Assembly: GCA_903915535.1 (NCBI GenBank)
Contig: CAIWTJ010000125.1
Span: 1 to 55,051 of the forward strand
Reading direction: 5' to 3'
Origin: Enhydrobacter aerosaccus
GTDB taxonomy: Bacteria > Pseudomonadota > Alphaproteobacteria > Reyranellales > Reyranellaceae
DNA: 55,051 nt
The notes below the pieces were generated by a model. The model was not told the origin of the DNA, ran no database searches, and worked only from the letters and a program-made list of their open reading frames with translations. The position numbers and the translations under genes are program-made. Within the stretch, counting starts at the first letter, position 1, and every line of letters starts with the position of its first letter. Positions 1 through 10,423 of the stretch are shown here, piece by piece.

Positions 1-33
1 CGGATCGATTTCATGTTCAAGCTCCACGACTGA
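1..33 (+). CDS. possible 3' end of an upstream gene (partial)
   Basis: Frame 1 is open from the window edge and ends at TGA 31-33, giving the ten-residue tail RIDFMFKLHD. It could be the C-terminus of a gene that begins outside the window. Nothing identifies the family, and ten open codons can occur by chance. From here to the recQ start (34-204) I see no gene, only a weak GCCGC/GCGGC stem near 68-85. Confidence 0.3.
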   Translation, partial: RIDFMFKLHD

Positions 34-204
34 TTGCGAGAGGGTCTCGGTGGGTAACGCGGAGTTAGCCGCCGGAAAGCGGCAGCGAGGCGGCATTGGT
101 TTGCAAGAGAAAGGGCACCGTTTCGCTGTGACAACGCGGCATCAGTTACACGCGTGGTACTTCGTCCCATTCGCAGTCCCCGCGTGATATCGTCGGGTAA
201 ATCA

Positions 205-2028
<1,824 letters not shown>

Positions 2029-2176
2029 GGGAACCGGCGCGCCGGATGCCGCGTTAGTCCCGTCCGCTTCGAGCCCCACTTCCATTCTTTATCGCGGAAA
2101 ATGCAGCCTTTTCGGGCGCTACCGCGTTGGGCGGGGATCACCGAAGTCGCAGGACAACGGAGCAGCAGAGGCTGAT

Positions 2177-3667
2177 ATGGCGCAGCACATCAATCCCTCG
2201 AAGGCCCGGACGGGCGTTCCCGGTCTCGATGACATTCTGATCGGCGGTCTGGCGCAGGAGCGGGTCTTCCTGCTCGAGGGAACCCCCGGTACCGGCAAGA
2301 CCACGATTGCGCTGCGCTTCCTGATCGAGGGCGTCCGCGCGGGCGAGAAGGGCCTCTATATCACGCTGTCCGAAACCGAGACGGAACTGCGGCAGACGGC
2401 GGAGTCGCATGGCTGGAGCCTCGATGGGATCGAGATTTTCGAAGTCGTGCCGCCCGAGAGCCTGCTCGACGCCGAGCAGCAGCAGAGCCTGCTCTACGCC
2501 TCCGATCTCGAACTCGGTGAGACCGCGAACCTCATCTTCGACAAGGTCGAGAAGACCAAGGCAGAGCGCGTGGTCCTCGACTCGTTGTCGGAGATCAGGC
2601 TGCTGGCACAAAGCTCGCTGCGCTATCGCCGGCAGATCCTGGCGCTCAAACATTACTTTGCCCGGCACAAGTCGACGGTGCTGCTGCTCGACGACCTGAC
2701 GACCGAGACCAACGACAAGACCGTCCATAGCGTGGCGCATGGCGTGATCCGGCTGGAGGAAATGTCGCCGGACTACGGCGCGGAGCGTCGGCGGCTCAGG
2801 GTCGTCAAGTATCGCGCGCAGGGCTTCCGGGGCGGCTTCCACGATTTCTCCATCCGGCAGGGCGGGGCGATCGTTTTTCCGCGCCTGGTCGCGGCCGAAC
2901 ACCGGCGCGCGATATCGCGTGCCCAGATGAAGACGGGACTCCCGGGCTTCGACAAGCTGCTGGGCGGCGGCATCGAAGGCGGTTCGAGCACCGTCGTCGT
3001 GGGTCCCTCGGGGTCCGGCAAGAGCCTGATCTGCCTCCAGTTCATCCGCGAAACCATCCGCAACGGCGGCAAGGCGGCCATGTTCATCTTCGACGAGGAG
3101 ATGGGCCTGCTCGTCGATCGCGCCAAGCCGCTGGGCTTCGACCTGGCCGCCATGCGCGACTGCGGCAAGCTGTCGATCACCCAGCTCGATGCCGCCGAGC
3201 TGTCGCCGGGCGAGTTCGCCCACACCATCCGGGAGGCGATCAAGGATCCCGCGGTCAAGACCGTGGTGATCGACAGCCTCAATGGCTTCCAGGCCTCGAT
3301 GCCGCAGGAGAACTCCCTGCTGCTGCATATGCACGAGATGCTGCAGTACATGAACCGCCAGGGCGTCTCGACCTTCCTGACGGTGGCCCAGGCGGGCTTC
3401 ATGGGCGACATGAAATCGCCGATCGACGTTACCTATCTGGCCGACGCCGTGATCATGCTGCGCTTCTTCGAGGCCAAAGGCTCGGTCCGGCGCGCGCTGT
3501 CCGTGGTCAAGAAGCGCACGGGATTCCACGAAGACACGATTCGCGAGTTCTGGATCAAGAACGGCCTGCAGATCGGCGAACCCCTGACCAATTTCCAGGG
3601 TGTGTTGCGGGGCGTGCCGTGGCTTGCGCCCGATACGCCGGTCTCCGCGTCGCCGGACGGGGCGTGA
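2177..3667 (+). CDS. KaiC-like tandem RecA-fold ATPase
   Basis: A 496-residue protein with two KaiC/RecA-like ATPase domains. Domain I (about 10-240) has Walker A GTPGTGKTT (35-43) and Walker B RVVLDSL (131-137). Domain II (about 250-480) has Walker A GPSGSGKS (276-283) and Walker B TVVIDSL (362-368). Catalytic Glu307-Glu308 are present in domain II, whereas domain I has Ser-Glu at the matching site. The Ser/Thr pair that KaiC phosphorylates appears to be replaced in the PIDVTYLAD segment, so a KaiC-style phosphorylation clock is not implied. The gene overlaps the following hybrid histidine kinase by 4 bp (GTGA), so the two are probably cotranslated and work in one signalling pathway. No kaiA or kaiB is nearby. 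I started at ATG 2177; the open frame upstream overlaps recQ. Confidence 0.88.
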   Translation: MAQHINPSKARTGVPGLDDILIGGLAQERVFLLEGTPGTGKTTIALRFLIEGVRAGEKGLYITLSETETELRQTAESHGWSLDGIEIFEVVPPESLLDAEQQQSLLYASDLELGETANLIFDKVEKTKAERVVLDSLSEIRLLAQSSLRYRRQILALKHYFARHKSTVLLLDDLTTETNDKTVHSVAHGVIRLEEMSPDYGAERRRLRVVKYRAQGFRGGFHDFSIRQGGAIVFPRLVAAEHRRAISRAQMKTGLPGFDKLLGGGIEGGSSTVVVGPSGSGKSLICLQFIRETIRNGGKAAMFIFDEEMGLLVDRAKPLGFDLAAMRDCGKLSITQLDAAELSPGEFAHTIREAIKDPAVKTVVIDSLNGFQASMPQENSLLLHMHEMLQYMNRQGVSTFLTVAQAGFMGDMKSPIDVTYLADAVIMLRFFEAKGSVRRALSVVKKRTGFHEDTIREFWIKNGLQIGEPLTNFQGVLRGVPWLAPDTPVSASPDGA

Positions 3668-5328
3668 GCCTGCCCGACCAGGAGCGGCCGCTGCACGCCC
3701 TTGTTCTGGCGCCGCGGGGGCGCGACTCCGCCCTGGTGCGATCCCTGCTCGAGCAGGCCGGGTTGGAAAGCATCATCTGCCGCGATGTGCCCGATGTCGC
3801 GTCGAAGCTCGGTGACGACGTCGCTTTCGCTTTCATGACGGACGAGGGCGTGAGGAGCGCCGACCTGCGCCCGCTGCGGCGCTGGATCGCCACCCAGGCC
3901 AAATGGTCGGATCTGCCGTTCATCCTGGTGACCGAGCGCGGCGGTAGTCCGGATCGCAATCCCATGTCGGCCCATATGCTGGAGGCGCTGGCCAACGTCT
4001 CCTTCATCGAGCGGCCGTTTCACGCGACGACCCTGCAGAGCCTGGTCGGCGCGACCTTGAAGAGTCGCCTGCGTCAGATCGAGGCGCGCAGCCTGCTCGA
4101 GGCGCTGCAGCGGCTGAACGACGAGCTCGAGCACCGGGTCGACGAACGCACCCGTCAGCTCCAGCACGCCCACGACCAGCTGATGGCCCAGATCGCCGAG
4201 CGCGCCCGCACGGAAGAGCAGCTTCGGCACATGCAGAAGATCGAGTCGATCGGCGAGCTGACCGGCGGCGTCGCGCACGATTTCAACAATCTGCTGACCG
4301 CCGTGCTGGGCAACCTCGAGCTGTTGCGCAAGCGCGTGCCGGCAAATCCCTCGACCGATCGCCTGATCGACGGTGCCCTGCAGGGCGCGCAGAGGGGCGC
4401 CGCCCTGACCCAGCGCCTGCTGGCCTTCGCGCGACGGCAGGCGCTCGAGCCCAAGCCGGTCGATCTTGCCGCGCTGGTCACCGGCATGGGCGACCTCCTG
4501 CGACGCTCGATCGGTCCCACCGTCGAGATCACGTTCGACCTTGCGCCGGGACTGCCGGCGGCTCTGGCCGACGCCAACCAGATCGAACTCGCGCTGCTCA
4601 ACCTCGCGGTCAATGCGCGCGATGCCATGCCGGACGGCGGCACCGTTTCGATCTCCCTGGGCACCGCCGAGAGCACGGCCACGAGCGATCTCGCCGCCGG
4701 CCGGTATCTCGTGCTCACGGTGAGCGATACCGGCGTGGGAATGGACGCGGCCACCCTCCAGCGCGCGATCGAACCGTTCTTCTCGACCAAGGAAGTGGGC
4801 AAGGGCACCGGGTTGGGCCTTTCCATGATCCATGGGCTCGCGCAGCAGCTGAAGGGCGCCCTGCGTCTCTCCAGCGAGCCGGGAAAGGGCACCGTCGCAG
4901 AGCTCTGGCTGCCCGTGGCGGAGCACGCGGCCGATGTCGCGGTTGCCGACGTTCCGGTCGAAGACAAGCGGGCCCGGCGAGGCGGCACGCTGCTCTTCGT
5001 CGACGACGATTTCCTGATCCGGCTCAGCACGGTCTCGCTGCTCGAAGATCTCGGTTACACGGTGATCCCCGCCGGCTCGGGTGCGGAGGCGCTCGAGCTC
5101 CTACGGGAGGGCAAGGAGATCGATCTCTTGATCACCGACTACGCGATGCCCGGCATGACGGGCATGCAGCTGGCCCAGTCGGCGCGCGCGCTGAGGCCTG
5201 GGTTGCGCATTCTGCTGGCGACGGGCTATGCCGACCTACCGGCGCGCGCCGCGCTCGACCTGCCGCGCCTGTCGAAGCCCTATCACCAGCGCGAACTGGC
5301 GCGGCAGATCAGCACCTTGCTGGCGTAG
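3664..5328 (+). CDS. hybrid sensor histidine kinase/response regulator
   Basis: A 554-residue soluble hybrid kinase with no membrane segment. In order it has a receiver-like N-terminal domain (about 10-130), a coiled coil (about 135-195), a HisKA domain with phospho-acceptor His205 in GGVAHDFNNLL, and an ATPase domain with N-box NARDAMPDGG (317-326), DTGVGMD (355-361) and GTGLGLS (381-387). A C-terminal receiver follows, with Asp-Asp in FVDDD, phospho-acceptor Asp492 and Lys538. The GTG start overlaps the stop of the KaiC-like gene as GTGA. The lack of a membrane sensor, together with this coupling, suggests that the ATPase supplies or receives the signal. No DNA-binding output domain is present. 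The gene ends 4 bp from the convergent mscS-type gene. Confidence 0.93.
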   Translation: MSLPDQERPLHALVLAPRGRDSALVRSLLEQAGLESIICRDVPDVASKLGDDVAFAFMTDEGVRSADLRPLRRWIATQAKWSDLPFILVTERGGSPDRNPMSAHMLEALANVSFIERPFHATTLQSLVGATLKSRLRQIEARSLLEALQRLNDELEHRVDERTRQLQHAHDQLMAQIAERARTEEQLRHMQKIESIGELTGGVAHDFNNLLTAVLGNLELLRKRVPANPSTDRLIDGALQGAQRGAALTQRLLAFARRQALEPKPVDLAALVTGMGDLLRRSIGPTVEITFDLAPGLPAALADANQIELALLNLAVNARDAMPDGGTVSISLGTAESTATSDLAAGRYLVLTVSDTGVGMDAATLQRAIEPFFSTKEVGKGTGLGLSMIHGLAQQLKGALRLSSEPGKGTVAELWLPVAEHAADVAVADVPVEDKRARRGGTLLFVDDDFLIRLSTVSLLEDLGYTVIPAGSGAEALELLREGKEIDLLITDYAMPGMTGMQLAQSARALRPGLRILLATGYADLPARAALDLPRLSKPYHQRELARQISTLLA

Positions 5329-5332
5329 GCGT

Positions 5333-6139
5333 TCAATCTGCGGCGCGCGCCTGGTCGACCGCCGGCGGGAGGTGCTGGAAGTCTTCCTTGATGGCGCGGT
5401 TGAGATCGAAGTGGACCTGCATCGCCTCGGGCCGCTTCACCCAGACGCGGACCACGATGACGAAGTCGCCGGCATTGACGGTGTCGAGGCCGATCTGCGC
5501 CACGCGGGTGATGCGCCGGTCCCGCGCGATGATTTCCTGGATGCGGTCGATCGCCCTGCCGACGTCGTCGGCGATCGGGCGGGTGAACTTGAGTTCGACC
5601 CGCTCCGTGTCGTTGCGCGACGGGACCTTCACCACCTTGCCCCACAGCTCGCCGTTGGGGAACACGATGCGGACGTTGTCGTCGCTGTCGATCTCGCTGT
5701 AGAAAAGGTTGACCTCGCGGATCGTGCCGATCACGCCCCCGGCTTCGATGCGGTCGCCGATGCCGAACGGCCGGAACATCACCAGCATGATGCCGGCGGC
5801 GAGATTGCTGAGCGTGCCCTGCAGGGCGAGGCCGATCGCGAGGCCCAGCGCGCCCAGCACCGCCACGAAGCTCGTGGTCTCGATGCCGAAGGTGGTCAGC
5901 ACCGCGCTGAAGGTGAAGACAAGAGCCGCGTAGCGCGCCCCGTTGGCCAGGAACAGGCCTACGGTGCGGTCGATGCGCGGCGAGCGTGCGCACAGCCGCT
6001 CGATGGCGGTGTAGAACAAGCGCGAGATCACCCATCCCGCGCCGAGGATGATCGTCGCGCCGACGACACGGAAGCCATACGTCGTCACCAGCGCCACGAT
6101 GACATTGGTGGCGCTGCTTACTTGTTGTTCGATGCCCAT
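5333..6139 (-). CDS. small-conductance mechanosensitive channel, MscS family
   Basis: A 268-residue inner-membrane channel that would release solutes on hypo-osmotic shock. Three N-terminal hydrophobic segments are visible. The third is a Gly/Ala-rich pore helix (around GALGLAIGLALQG, then SNLAAGIML) followed by the family hallmark FRPFGIGD. The beta domain and the C-terminal alpha/beta region follow. The length is close to that of E. coli MscS (286 residues). The start ATG at 6139 has no competing upstream codon. It may be transcribed with the small secreted-protein gene upstream (55-bp gap), and its 3' end faces the hybrid kinase gene. Confidence 0.92.
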   Translation of the reverse strand: MGIEQQVSSATNVIVALVTTYGFRVVGATIILGAGWVISRLFYTAIERLCARSPRIDRTVGLFLANGARYAALVFTFSAVLTTFGIETTSFVAVLGALGLAIGLALQGTLSNLAAGIMLVMFRPFGIGDRIEAGGVIGTIREVNLFYSEIDSDDNVRIVFPNGELWGKVVKVPSRNDTERVELKFTRPIADDVGRAIDRIQEIIARDRRITRVAQIGLDTVNAGDFVIVVRVWVKRPEAMQVHFDLNRAIKEDFQHLPPAVDQARAAD

Positions 6140-6194
6140 GGCTGCACAACGCCTCTAGCGAGGCGCCGGATGCATGGCCGAATCGGCACGGCGA

Positions 6195-6518
6195 CTAGCG
6201 CCAGTGGCCGTCGATGAAAACCCAGCCGCCGGGGCGGCGGTCGTAGTGGGCGGGGACCCATTCGGCGCCGCGGCGCGGACGGGCCACGTAATGGCCTTCG
6301 ACCCAGACATGCTCGCGGCCGTCCCAGCGCCAGTGGCCGGGCTGCCACACTTCGAGCTCTGCGCGCTCGCGCGGCAGGACCGGAATGACCTCGTGGCGCA
6401 GCGGCGGCGGCTCGCGCGTGATGATGATCTCGTCGGCAAAGGCCGGCATCGAAACGGCACCGAGGCCGGCGACGACGGCCAGGCCGCCGAACAGGCCGCG
6501 ACGGGTGAAATTCTGCAT
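6195..6518 (-). CDS. small secreted YXWGXW-repeat-type protein
   Basis: A 107-residue exported protein. The N-terminus has two Arg, a hydrophobic stretch and a probable signal-peptidase site after MPAFA (about residue 28). The mature part carries three aromatic repeats of the form W-x-P-x-H-x-x-x-x (WQPGHWRWDG, WVEGHYVARP, WVPAHYDRRP) and ends GGWVFIDGHWR. Such repeats are known from periplasmic or outer-membrane-associated proteins of unknown function in proteobacteria. The start is ATG 6518 with a good GGAGG site 8 nt upstream. The open frame extends further upstream but has no such site. A hairpin and T-run lie just upstream, so it is likely transcribed separately from the phosphatase gene. 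Confidence 0.8.
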   Translation of the reverse strand: MQNFTRRGLFGGLAVVAGLGAVSMPAFADEIIITREPPPLRHEVIPVLPRERAELEVWQPGHWRWDGREHVWVEGHYVARPRRGAEWVPAHYDRRPGGWVFIDGHWR

Positions 6519-6542
6519 GGGAATCCTCCGGGTTGGTCCGGA

Positions 6543-6571
6543 GAAAAACGTCCGGGAACCCATGGGGTTCC
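6543..6571 (-). terminator. probable Rho-independent terminator after the phosphatase gene
   Basis: On the minus strand the phosphatase stop is followed at once by a 7-bp perfect stem GGAACCC/GGGTTCC with a 3-nt loop (6555-6571). A T5 run (6544-6548) follows six nucleotides after the stem. It would separate transcription of the phosphatase gene from that of the small secreted protein. Confidence 0.6.
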
Positions 6572-6574
6572 GCG

Positions 6575-7405
6575 CTAGGGACGCGGGGTGCCTGCCTTCA
6601 GGACGCGATAACGGCCGTCGCGGATCTCGGCGCCGGCGACGATGCCGGTGAGCGCGCTGCCGGCGTCGAGGCACAGCCGGTCGTGCAGGAACACGAGCGT
6701 ATCGTCCATCAGCGACAGCGGCCGGTGCTTGTTGGGCGGCGTATGGCCATGCACGACGAGGGTGCCGCCGAAACCGCCCTGCCAGTCGAGGAAGCCCTTG
6801 GTGATCCAGGCCCACCGCGCGTGCATGCCGGCGGTCCAGGGCGACGACAGGAAAGCCTCGTTGTCCGTGCCGCCTTCGAGTCCGCCATGCACGAACACCG
6901 CATTCCCGACGCGAACGTGCGAGCGCTGGCTGAGCATCAGGCGCATCACGTTCTCGCCCAGGGCTTCGGCCGCCAGCGCATAGGTGGGCGGCGCGTTGGG
7001 ATCGCGCACGGCCGCGCGCATCTCGGCCATCACCTTGGCGCCGCCGGTGCGGTCGGCCAGCCACATGGTGGTGGCCTTGTCCGCCTGCGCCTCGCCGCGC
7101 AGCGCGAGCAGCATCAGGATCTCGTGGTTGCCGATTACGCGGTCGATCCGGTCGACCGAGCGCCTGTCCTCGGGCTCCGCCCATTTCTGCAGAACGCCGA
7201 TCGTGCTCGGCCCACGATCGATCATGTCGCCGAGATAGACCAGCCGCCGCTGTCCGGTGCTTTCGGCCGCCAGCTCTCCGATCGTGTCGAGCAGCGCCGT
7301 CATCTCGTCGAGGCAGCCGTGCACGTCGCCGACGGCAAACACCGTCTCGCCGTCGAGCGCGAACGGCGCCGGCATCCACGGCGAGATCTCGACGGGAAGG
7401 GTCAT
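6575..7405 (-). CDS. metallophosphoesterase, PPP-type serine/threonine phosphatase family
   Basis: A 276-residue cytosolic metallophosphatase. The dinuclear-metal signatures are all visible: GDVHG near residue 26, GDMIDRGP in the second block, then GNHE, and later a HGHT-type motif (VHGHTPP). This matches bacterial PPP-family phosphatases and related ApaH-like enzymes, and the substrate cannot be told from sequence. The start ATG 7405 overlaps the stop of the upstream gene as ATGA, so the two form a translationally coupled pair. A terminator hairpin follows the stop codon. Confidence 0.9.
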   Translation of the reverse strand: MTLPVEISPWMPAPFALDGETVFAVGDVHGCLDEMTALLDTIGELAAESTGQRRLVYLGDMIDRGPSTIGVLQKWAEPEDRRSVDRIDRVIGNHEILMLLALRGEAQADKATTMWLADRTGGAKVMAEMRAAVRDPNAPPTYALAAEALGENVMRLMLSQRSHVRVGNAVFVHGGLEGGTDNEAFLSSPWTAGMHARWAWITKGFLDWQGGFGGTLVVHGHTPPNKHRPLSLMDDTLVFLHDRLCLDAGSALTGIVAGAEIRDGRYRVLKAGTPRP

Positions 7406-7902
7406 GAACGCGGCGCGAACTTGTAGCGGAAGGTGCAGGACGGCGCGCCCTTCATCAGCGTCTGCTCGCGCGTGAAGCTCACGTCGTCGCCGCCGGCCGC
7501 GGCAATGTCGATATCGGTCGCGCAGACCAGCAGCGCGCCCAGCTCGGGTTCGTTCAGGGAGCGGAAGAAGTCCGCGAAGCGGCAACTCGTGACGTCGAAC
7601 TCGACGGCTTCCCTGTCGCGGCGGAGCATGTCGACGGAAACCTCTTTCAGCGTTGCCTCCGCCAGTGCCTTGTCCATCCTGGCGAACTTGCGCCCCGGAG
7701 GTCCGTCGATGCCTTGGCCGATCTCGGCAAAGACCTGGCTCGACCAGTCGCGCAGCGCCTTGGCCACAAGGGCATCGGCCCTCTCGCGCCCCAACTCGGC
7801 CCGCAGCGCACGCATCACCGGAACCAGCACCTGGGCCTGGATGCGGGTCTTGTCCAACAGCGAGATATCGGGATTGACCAGATAGTCGTCGAGAACACCC
7901 AT
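7402..7902 (-). CDS. L-2-amino-thiazoline-4-carboxylate hydrolase-family protein
   Basis: A 166-residue protein resembling the ATC hydrolase family, whose founding members open the thiazoline ring of L-ATC to N-carbamoyl-L-cysteine in L-cysteine production by Pseudomonas. The family-like C-terminal blocks seen are SCRFADFFRSL, ELGALLVCATD, FTREQTLMKGA and CTFRYKF. Two conserved-looking Cys lie in the first two blocks. It overlaps the phosphatase start by 4 bp (ATGA). No hydantoin-racemase or transporter gene for a thiazoline pathway is nearby, so its real substrate is open. The family match is from memory of motifs. Confidence 0.72.
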   Translation of the reverse strand: MGVLDDYLVNPDISLLDKTRIQAQVLVPVMRALRAELGRERADALVAKALRDWSSQVFAEIGQGIDGPPGRKFARMDKALAEATLKEVSVDMLRRDREAVEFDVTSCRFADFFRSLNEPELGALLVCATDIDIAAAGGDDVSFTREQTLMKGAPSCTFRYKFAPRS

Positions 7903-7962
7903 CGTCTTATCCTTCGCGTTTCCCCGCGAAGTATATCACGGCAGCGGGATCGGGCGGGAAGA

Positions 7963-9183
7963 TCAGGCCGTGTCGTTGGCGCGGATGAAATCGCGGACGC
8001 GGGGCATGATCTGCTCGCGCCACTTGCGGCCGTTGAAGATGCCGTAGTGGCCGACCCGCGGCTGTTCCCAGTGGACATGGCGGGCGCCCGGGATGTTGGG
8101 CGTCAGCTCGTGCGCGGCCTTGGTCTGGCCGACACCGGAGATATCGTCGAGCTCGCCTTCGACCGTCATCAGCGCGGTCTCGATGAACGAGGGATCGATC
8201 TTGCGGCCGCGGCTCACCCACGCGCCGCGCGGCAGCTGGTGTTCCTTGAACACGACCTGGATGGTCTGCAGGTAGTAGTCGGCGCTGAGGTCCATCACCG
8301 CGAGATACTCGTCGTAGAAGGCGCGGTGTCCGTCGGCGCCCTCGTCGTCGCCTCTGATCAGGTGCTCGAACTGGCGCATGTGCGCGTTCACATGCCGGTC
8401 GAGGTTCATCGAGATGAAGCTGGTGAGCTGCAGGAAGCCCGGATAGACGCGGCGCATCGCCCCCGGATAGTTAAATGGCACCGTCGAGATCACGTTCTGG
8501 CGGAACCACATCATCGAATTGCGCATCGCGAGATCGTTCGGCGCGGTCGGGCTGAGGCGCGTGTCGATCGGGCCGCCCATCAGGGTGATCGACTTGGGCT
8601 GGCGCGGGTCCTTGGCCTCGGCCATCAGCGAGGCGGCGGCCATCACCGGCACCGACGGCTGGCAGACCGCGATCACGTGCACGTCGGGTCCGAGGTAGCG
8701 GCAGAAGTCGATGATGTAGTCGATATAGTCGTCGAGGTCGAAGTTGCCGTCCGACAGCGGCACTTCCCGGGCGTCTGCCCAGTCGGTGATGTGAACGTCG
8801 TGCTCGGGCAGCAGCGCTTCGACCGTGCCGCGCAACAGCGTCGCGTAGTGGCCGCTCATCGGCGCGACCAGCAGGACCTTGGGGTCCTTGCGCGTGGTGT
8901 CGCGGCGGAAGCGCAGCAGCTGGCAGAACGGCTTGCGGACCAGGATCTCTTCGTTGACCGCGACCTGCTCGTTGCCGATCTGCGTGGTCGCGAGGCCAAA
9001 GGCGGGCTTGGCGTAGTTCTGGGCAAGGCGCGCCACGATCTCCGAACCCGCCGCCATCGATTTGCCGAACCAGGTGTCGGTCAGCGGATTGTACGGGCTC
9101 GAGTAAATCTGCTCGACGGCGTTCGCCCAGAAGCGGACGGGCTGGGCGAGCTGGCGCTGAAGTTCATACGCGTAATAGAGCAT
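7963..9183 (-). CDS. phaZ: intracellular polyhydroxyalkanoate depolymerase
   Basis: A 406-residue cytosolic enzyme that hydrolyses native PHB granules to 3-hydroxybutyrate. It belongs to the PhaZ1 class, which uses a Cys nucleophile in a lipase-box-like motif, here AVCQPSVP with Cys174. The N-terminus (MLYYAYELQR, then NPLTDTWFG) and the oxyanion-region block VLLVAPMSGHYATLLRGT are typical. A candidate Asp is in the EGELDDISG block, and a candidate His lies near the C-terminus in QPRVGHYGIFNGRKW. The length is normal. The gene implies carbon storage as PHB, although no phaC, phaR or phasin is in this window. Confidence 0.93.
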   Translation of the reverse strand: MLYYAYELQRQLAQPVRFWANAVEQIYSSPYNPLTDTWFGKSMAAGSEIVARLAQNYAKPAFGLATTQIGNEQVAVNEEILVRKPFCQLLRFRRDTTRKDPKVLLVAPMSGHYATLLRGTVEALLPEHDVHITDWADAREVPLSDGNFDLDDYIDYIIDFCRYLGPDVHVIAVCQPSVPVMAAASLMAEAKDPRQPKSITLMGGPIDTRLSPTAPNDLAMRNSMMWFRQNVISTVPFNYPGAMRRVYPGFLQLTSFISMNLDRHVNAHMRQFEHLIRGDDEGADGHRAFYDEYLAVMDLSADYYLQTIQVVFKEHQLPRGAWVSRGRKIDPSFIETALMTVEGELDDISGVGQTKAAHELTPNIPGARHVHWEQPRVGHYGIFNGRKWREQIMPRVRDFIRANDTA

Positions 9184-9260
9184 TGGGGGGCGAATTCTAC
9201 GCTTCAGCGGGGGCTTGTCACGGTTTTATTGCGCCGCACAAATCGATATGAATCAACGAC

Positions 9261-9410
9261 TTAGGCGTAAGCGGGGTCTGCCGTCCGGGTTGGGGATGAT
9301 GAGGGAGCCGCCCACTCGGCCTGGGTCGCCCGGTGAGTGACCGTCATGTGCAGGCCGAGCCCAAGGGCGATCCCGAGCGTGATGTAGAGCAAGGCGTGAC
9401 GGAGGCGCAT
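9261..9410 (-). CDS. hypothetical 49-residue single-pass membrane peptide
   Basis: A short frame from ATG 9410 to TAA 9261. The product has a basic start (MRLRH), one hydrophobic helix (about residues 6-24, rich in Leu, Gly and Ile) and a hydrophilic tail with a TEWAAPSSS-like Ala/Ser/Pro stretch. No family is recognised. It fills the gap between the EamA transporter gene (42 bp upstream) and phaZ. The ribosome-binding site is weak (TCGGTGA). The codon choice is GC-rich like its neighbours. It could equally be chance coding. Confidence 0.42.
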   Translation of the reverse strand: MRLRHALLYITLGIALGLGLHMTVTHRATQAEWAAPSSSPTRTADPAYA

Positions 9411-9452
9411 TCACCGAAAACGCCGCGTCGTTGGTCTGGTTGCGCACGCGCT

Positions 9453-10316
9453 TCAGGAATTGTCGGCGCGCAGGACCAGGACGCAGCCGGACATCACGAT
9501 AAGGCCGCCCGCGATCTGCGCGCCCGACAGCGGTTCGTCCAATAGAAGGGCGCCGATGAGGACCGCCACGAGGGTTGTCGGAAACTCGACGCTGAGCGTG
9601 CGGGTCGCGCCGATGTCGAAAATGAGCCGATAATAGATCACGTAGCAGAGGGCGCTCATCACGCAGCCCGAGATCGCGAGGCAGAGAAAGTCGAGCGGCG
9701 TCGGGACGGTGGGGACCGGCAGCACGAACAGAAGCGGCAGCAGCACGATGCCGCCGAACAGGAACGAACCCAGCGTCACTTCCCACGATCCGACGCCGGC
9801 GAAGGCACGGCTGGCATAGGTGCCGCCATAGCCCGCCGCACAGGACGCAACCAACGTGCTTGCGCAGCCCAGCACGAAGGAAGGCGTCACTTGCGTGACC
9901 GGGAAGCCGACCAGCAGCACGACACCGACGAACCCCAGCAGGAGTCCCAGCAGGCCCTGCGCCGACGAGCGCTCGCTGCCCAGGAGCCGGCCGAACACCA
10001 TCGAGAACAACGGCGTCGTGCCGATCAGGATGGCCGTCATGGCCGTGCCGATCAGTGGCGTCGCAAAGGACATGCACGCGAGTTGGATCGCCACGGTGGT
10101 CGAGCCGACGACCGCGAACGGAACCCATCGCGTGCCGAAGGACAGGCGGCGACCGTTGAGGCGGGCGAGCGCGAACAGCGTGGCCGCGGCGATCAGCGAG
10201 CGGAAGGAGGCGGCGCCCAGCCAGCCGAAGCCCCGCACGGCCTGCAGCAGGATGACGAAGGACGTGCCCCACACGAGGGCGAGGAAAATGTAGGCGGCGA
10301 CGTCCCTGAGCTTCAT
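9453..10316 (-). CDS. DMT-superfamily transporter, EamA family
   Basis: A 287-residue inner-membrane protein with ten predicted hydrophobic helices arranged as two EamA repeats. The first repeat starts at FLALVWGTSFVIL and the second at about residue 145, where AGYGGTYASRAF opens a further set of five helices. Such proteins export amino acids, metabolites or drugs, and the substrate cannot be inferred. I chose ATG 10316 (MKLRDVAAY) over the upstream in-frame ATG because the first helix begins right after it. It is divergent from the F420-type oxidoreductase gene across 107 bp. Confidence 0.88.
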   Translation of the reverse strand: MKLRDVAAYIFLALVWGTSFVILLQAVRGFGWLGAASFRSLIAAATLFALARLNGRRLSFGTRWVPFAVVGSTTVAIQLACMSFATPLIGTAMTAILIGTTPLFSMVFGRLLGSERSSAQGLLGLLLGFVGVVLLVGFPVTQVTPSFVLGCASTLVASCAAGYGGTYASRAFAGVGSWEVTLGSFLFGGIVLLPLLFVLPVPTVPTPLDFLCLAISGCVMSALCYVIYYRLIFDIGATRTLSVEFPTTLVAVLIGALLLDEPLSGAQIAGGLIVMSGCVLVLRADNS

Positions 10317-10423
10317 GGGCGCGCGGACACTCCCACCCGCGGTACGGGCTTCCAACGGACATTTTCTCGGGTTCGCGATAAGCTCGCGCGGCTTGCCCGA
10401 GTGAGTCCGCCCAGGAGATCCCG

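Noticed and set aside
2035..2046. 12-bp perfect palindrome CCGGCGCGCCGG after recQ.
   Set aside because: Such GC palindromes are expected by chance in DNA of this composition; no T-run or repeat copy supports a terminator.
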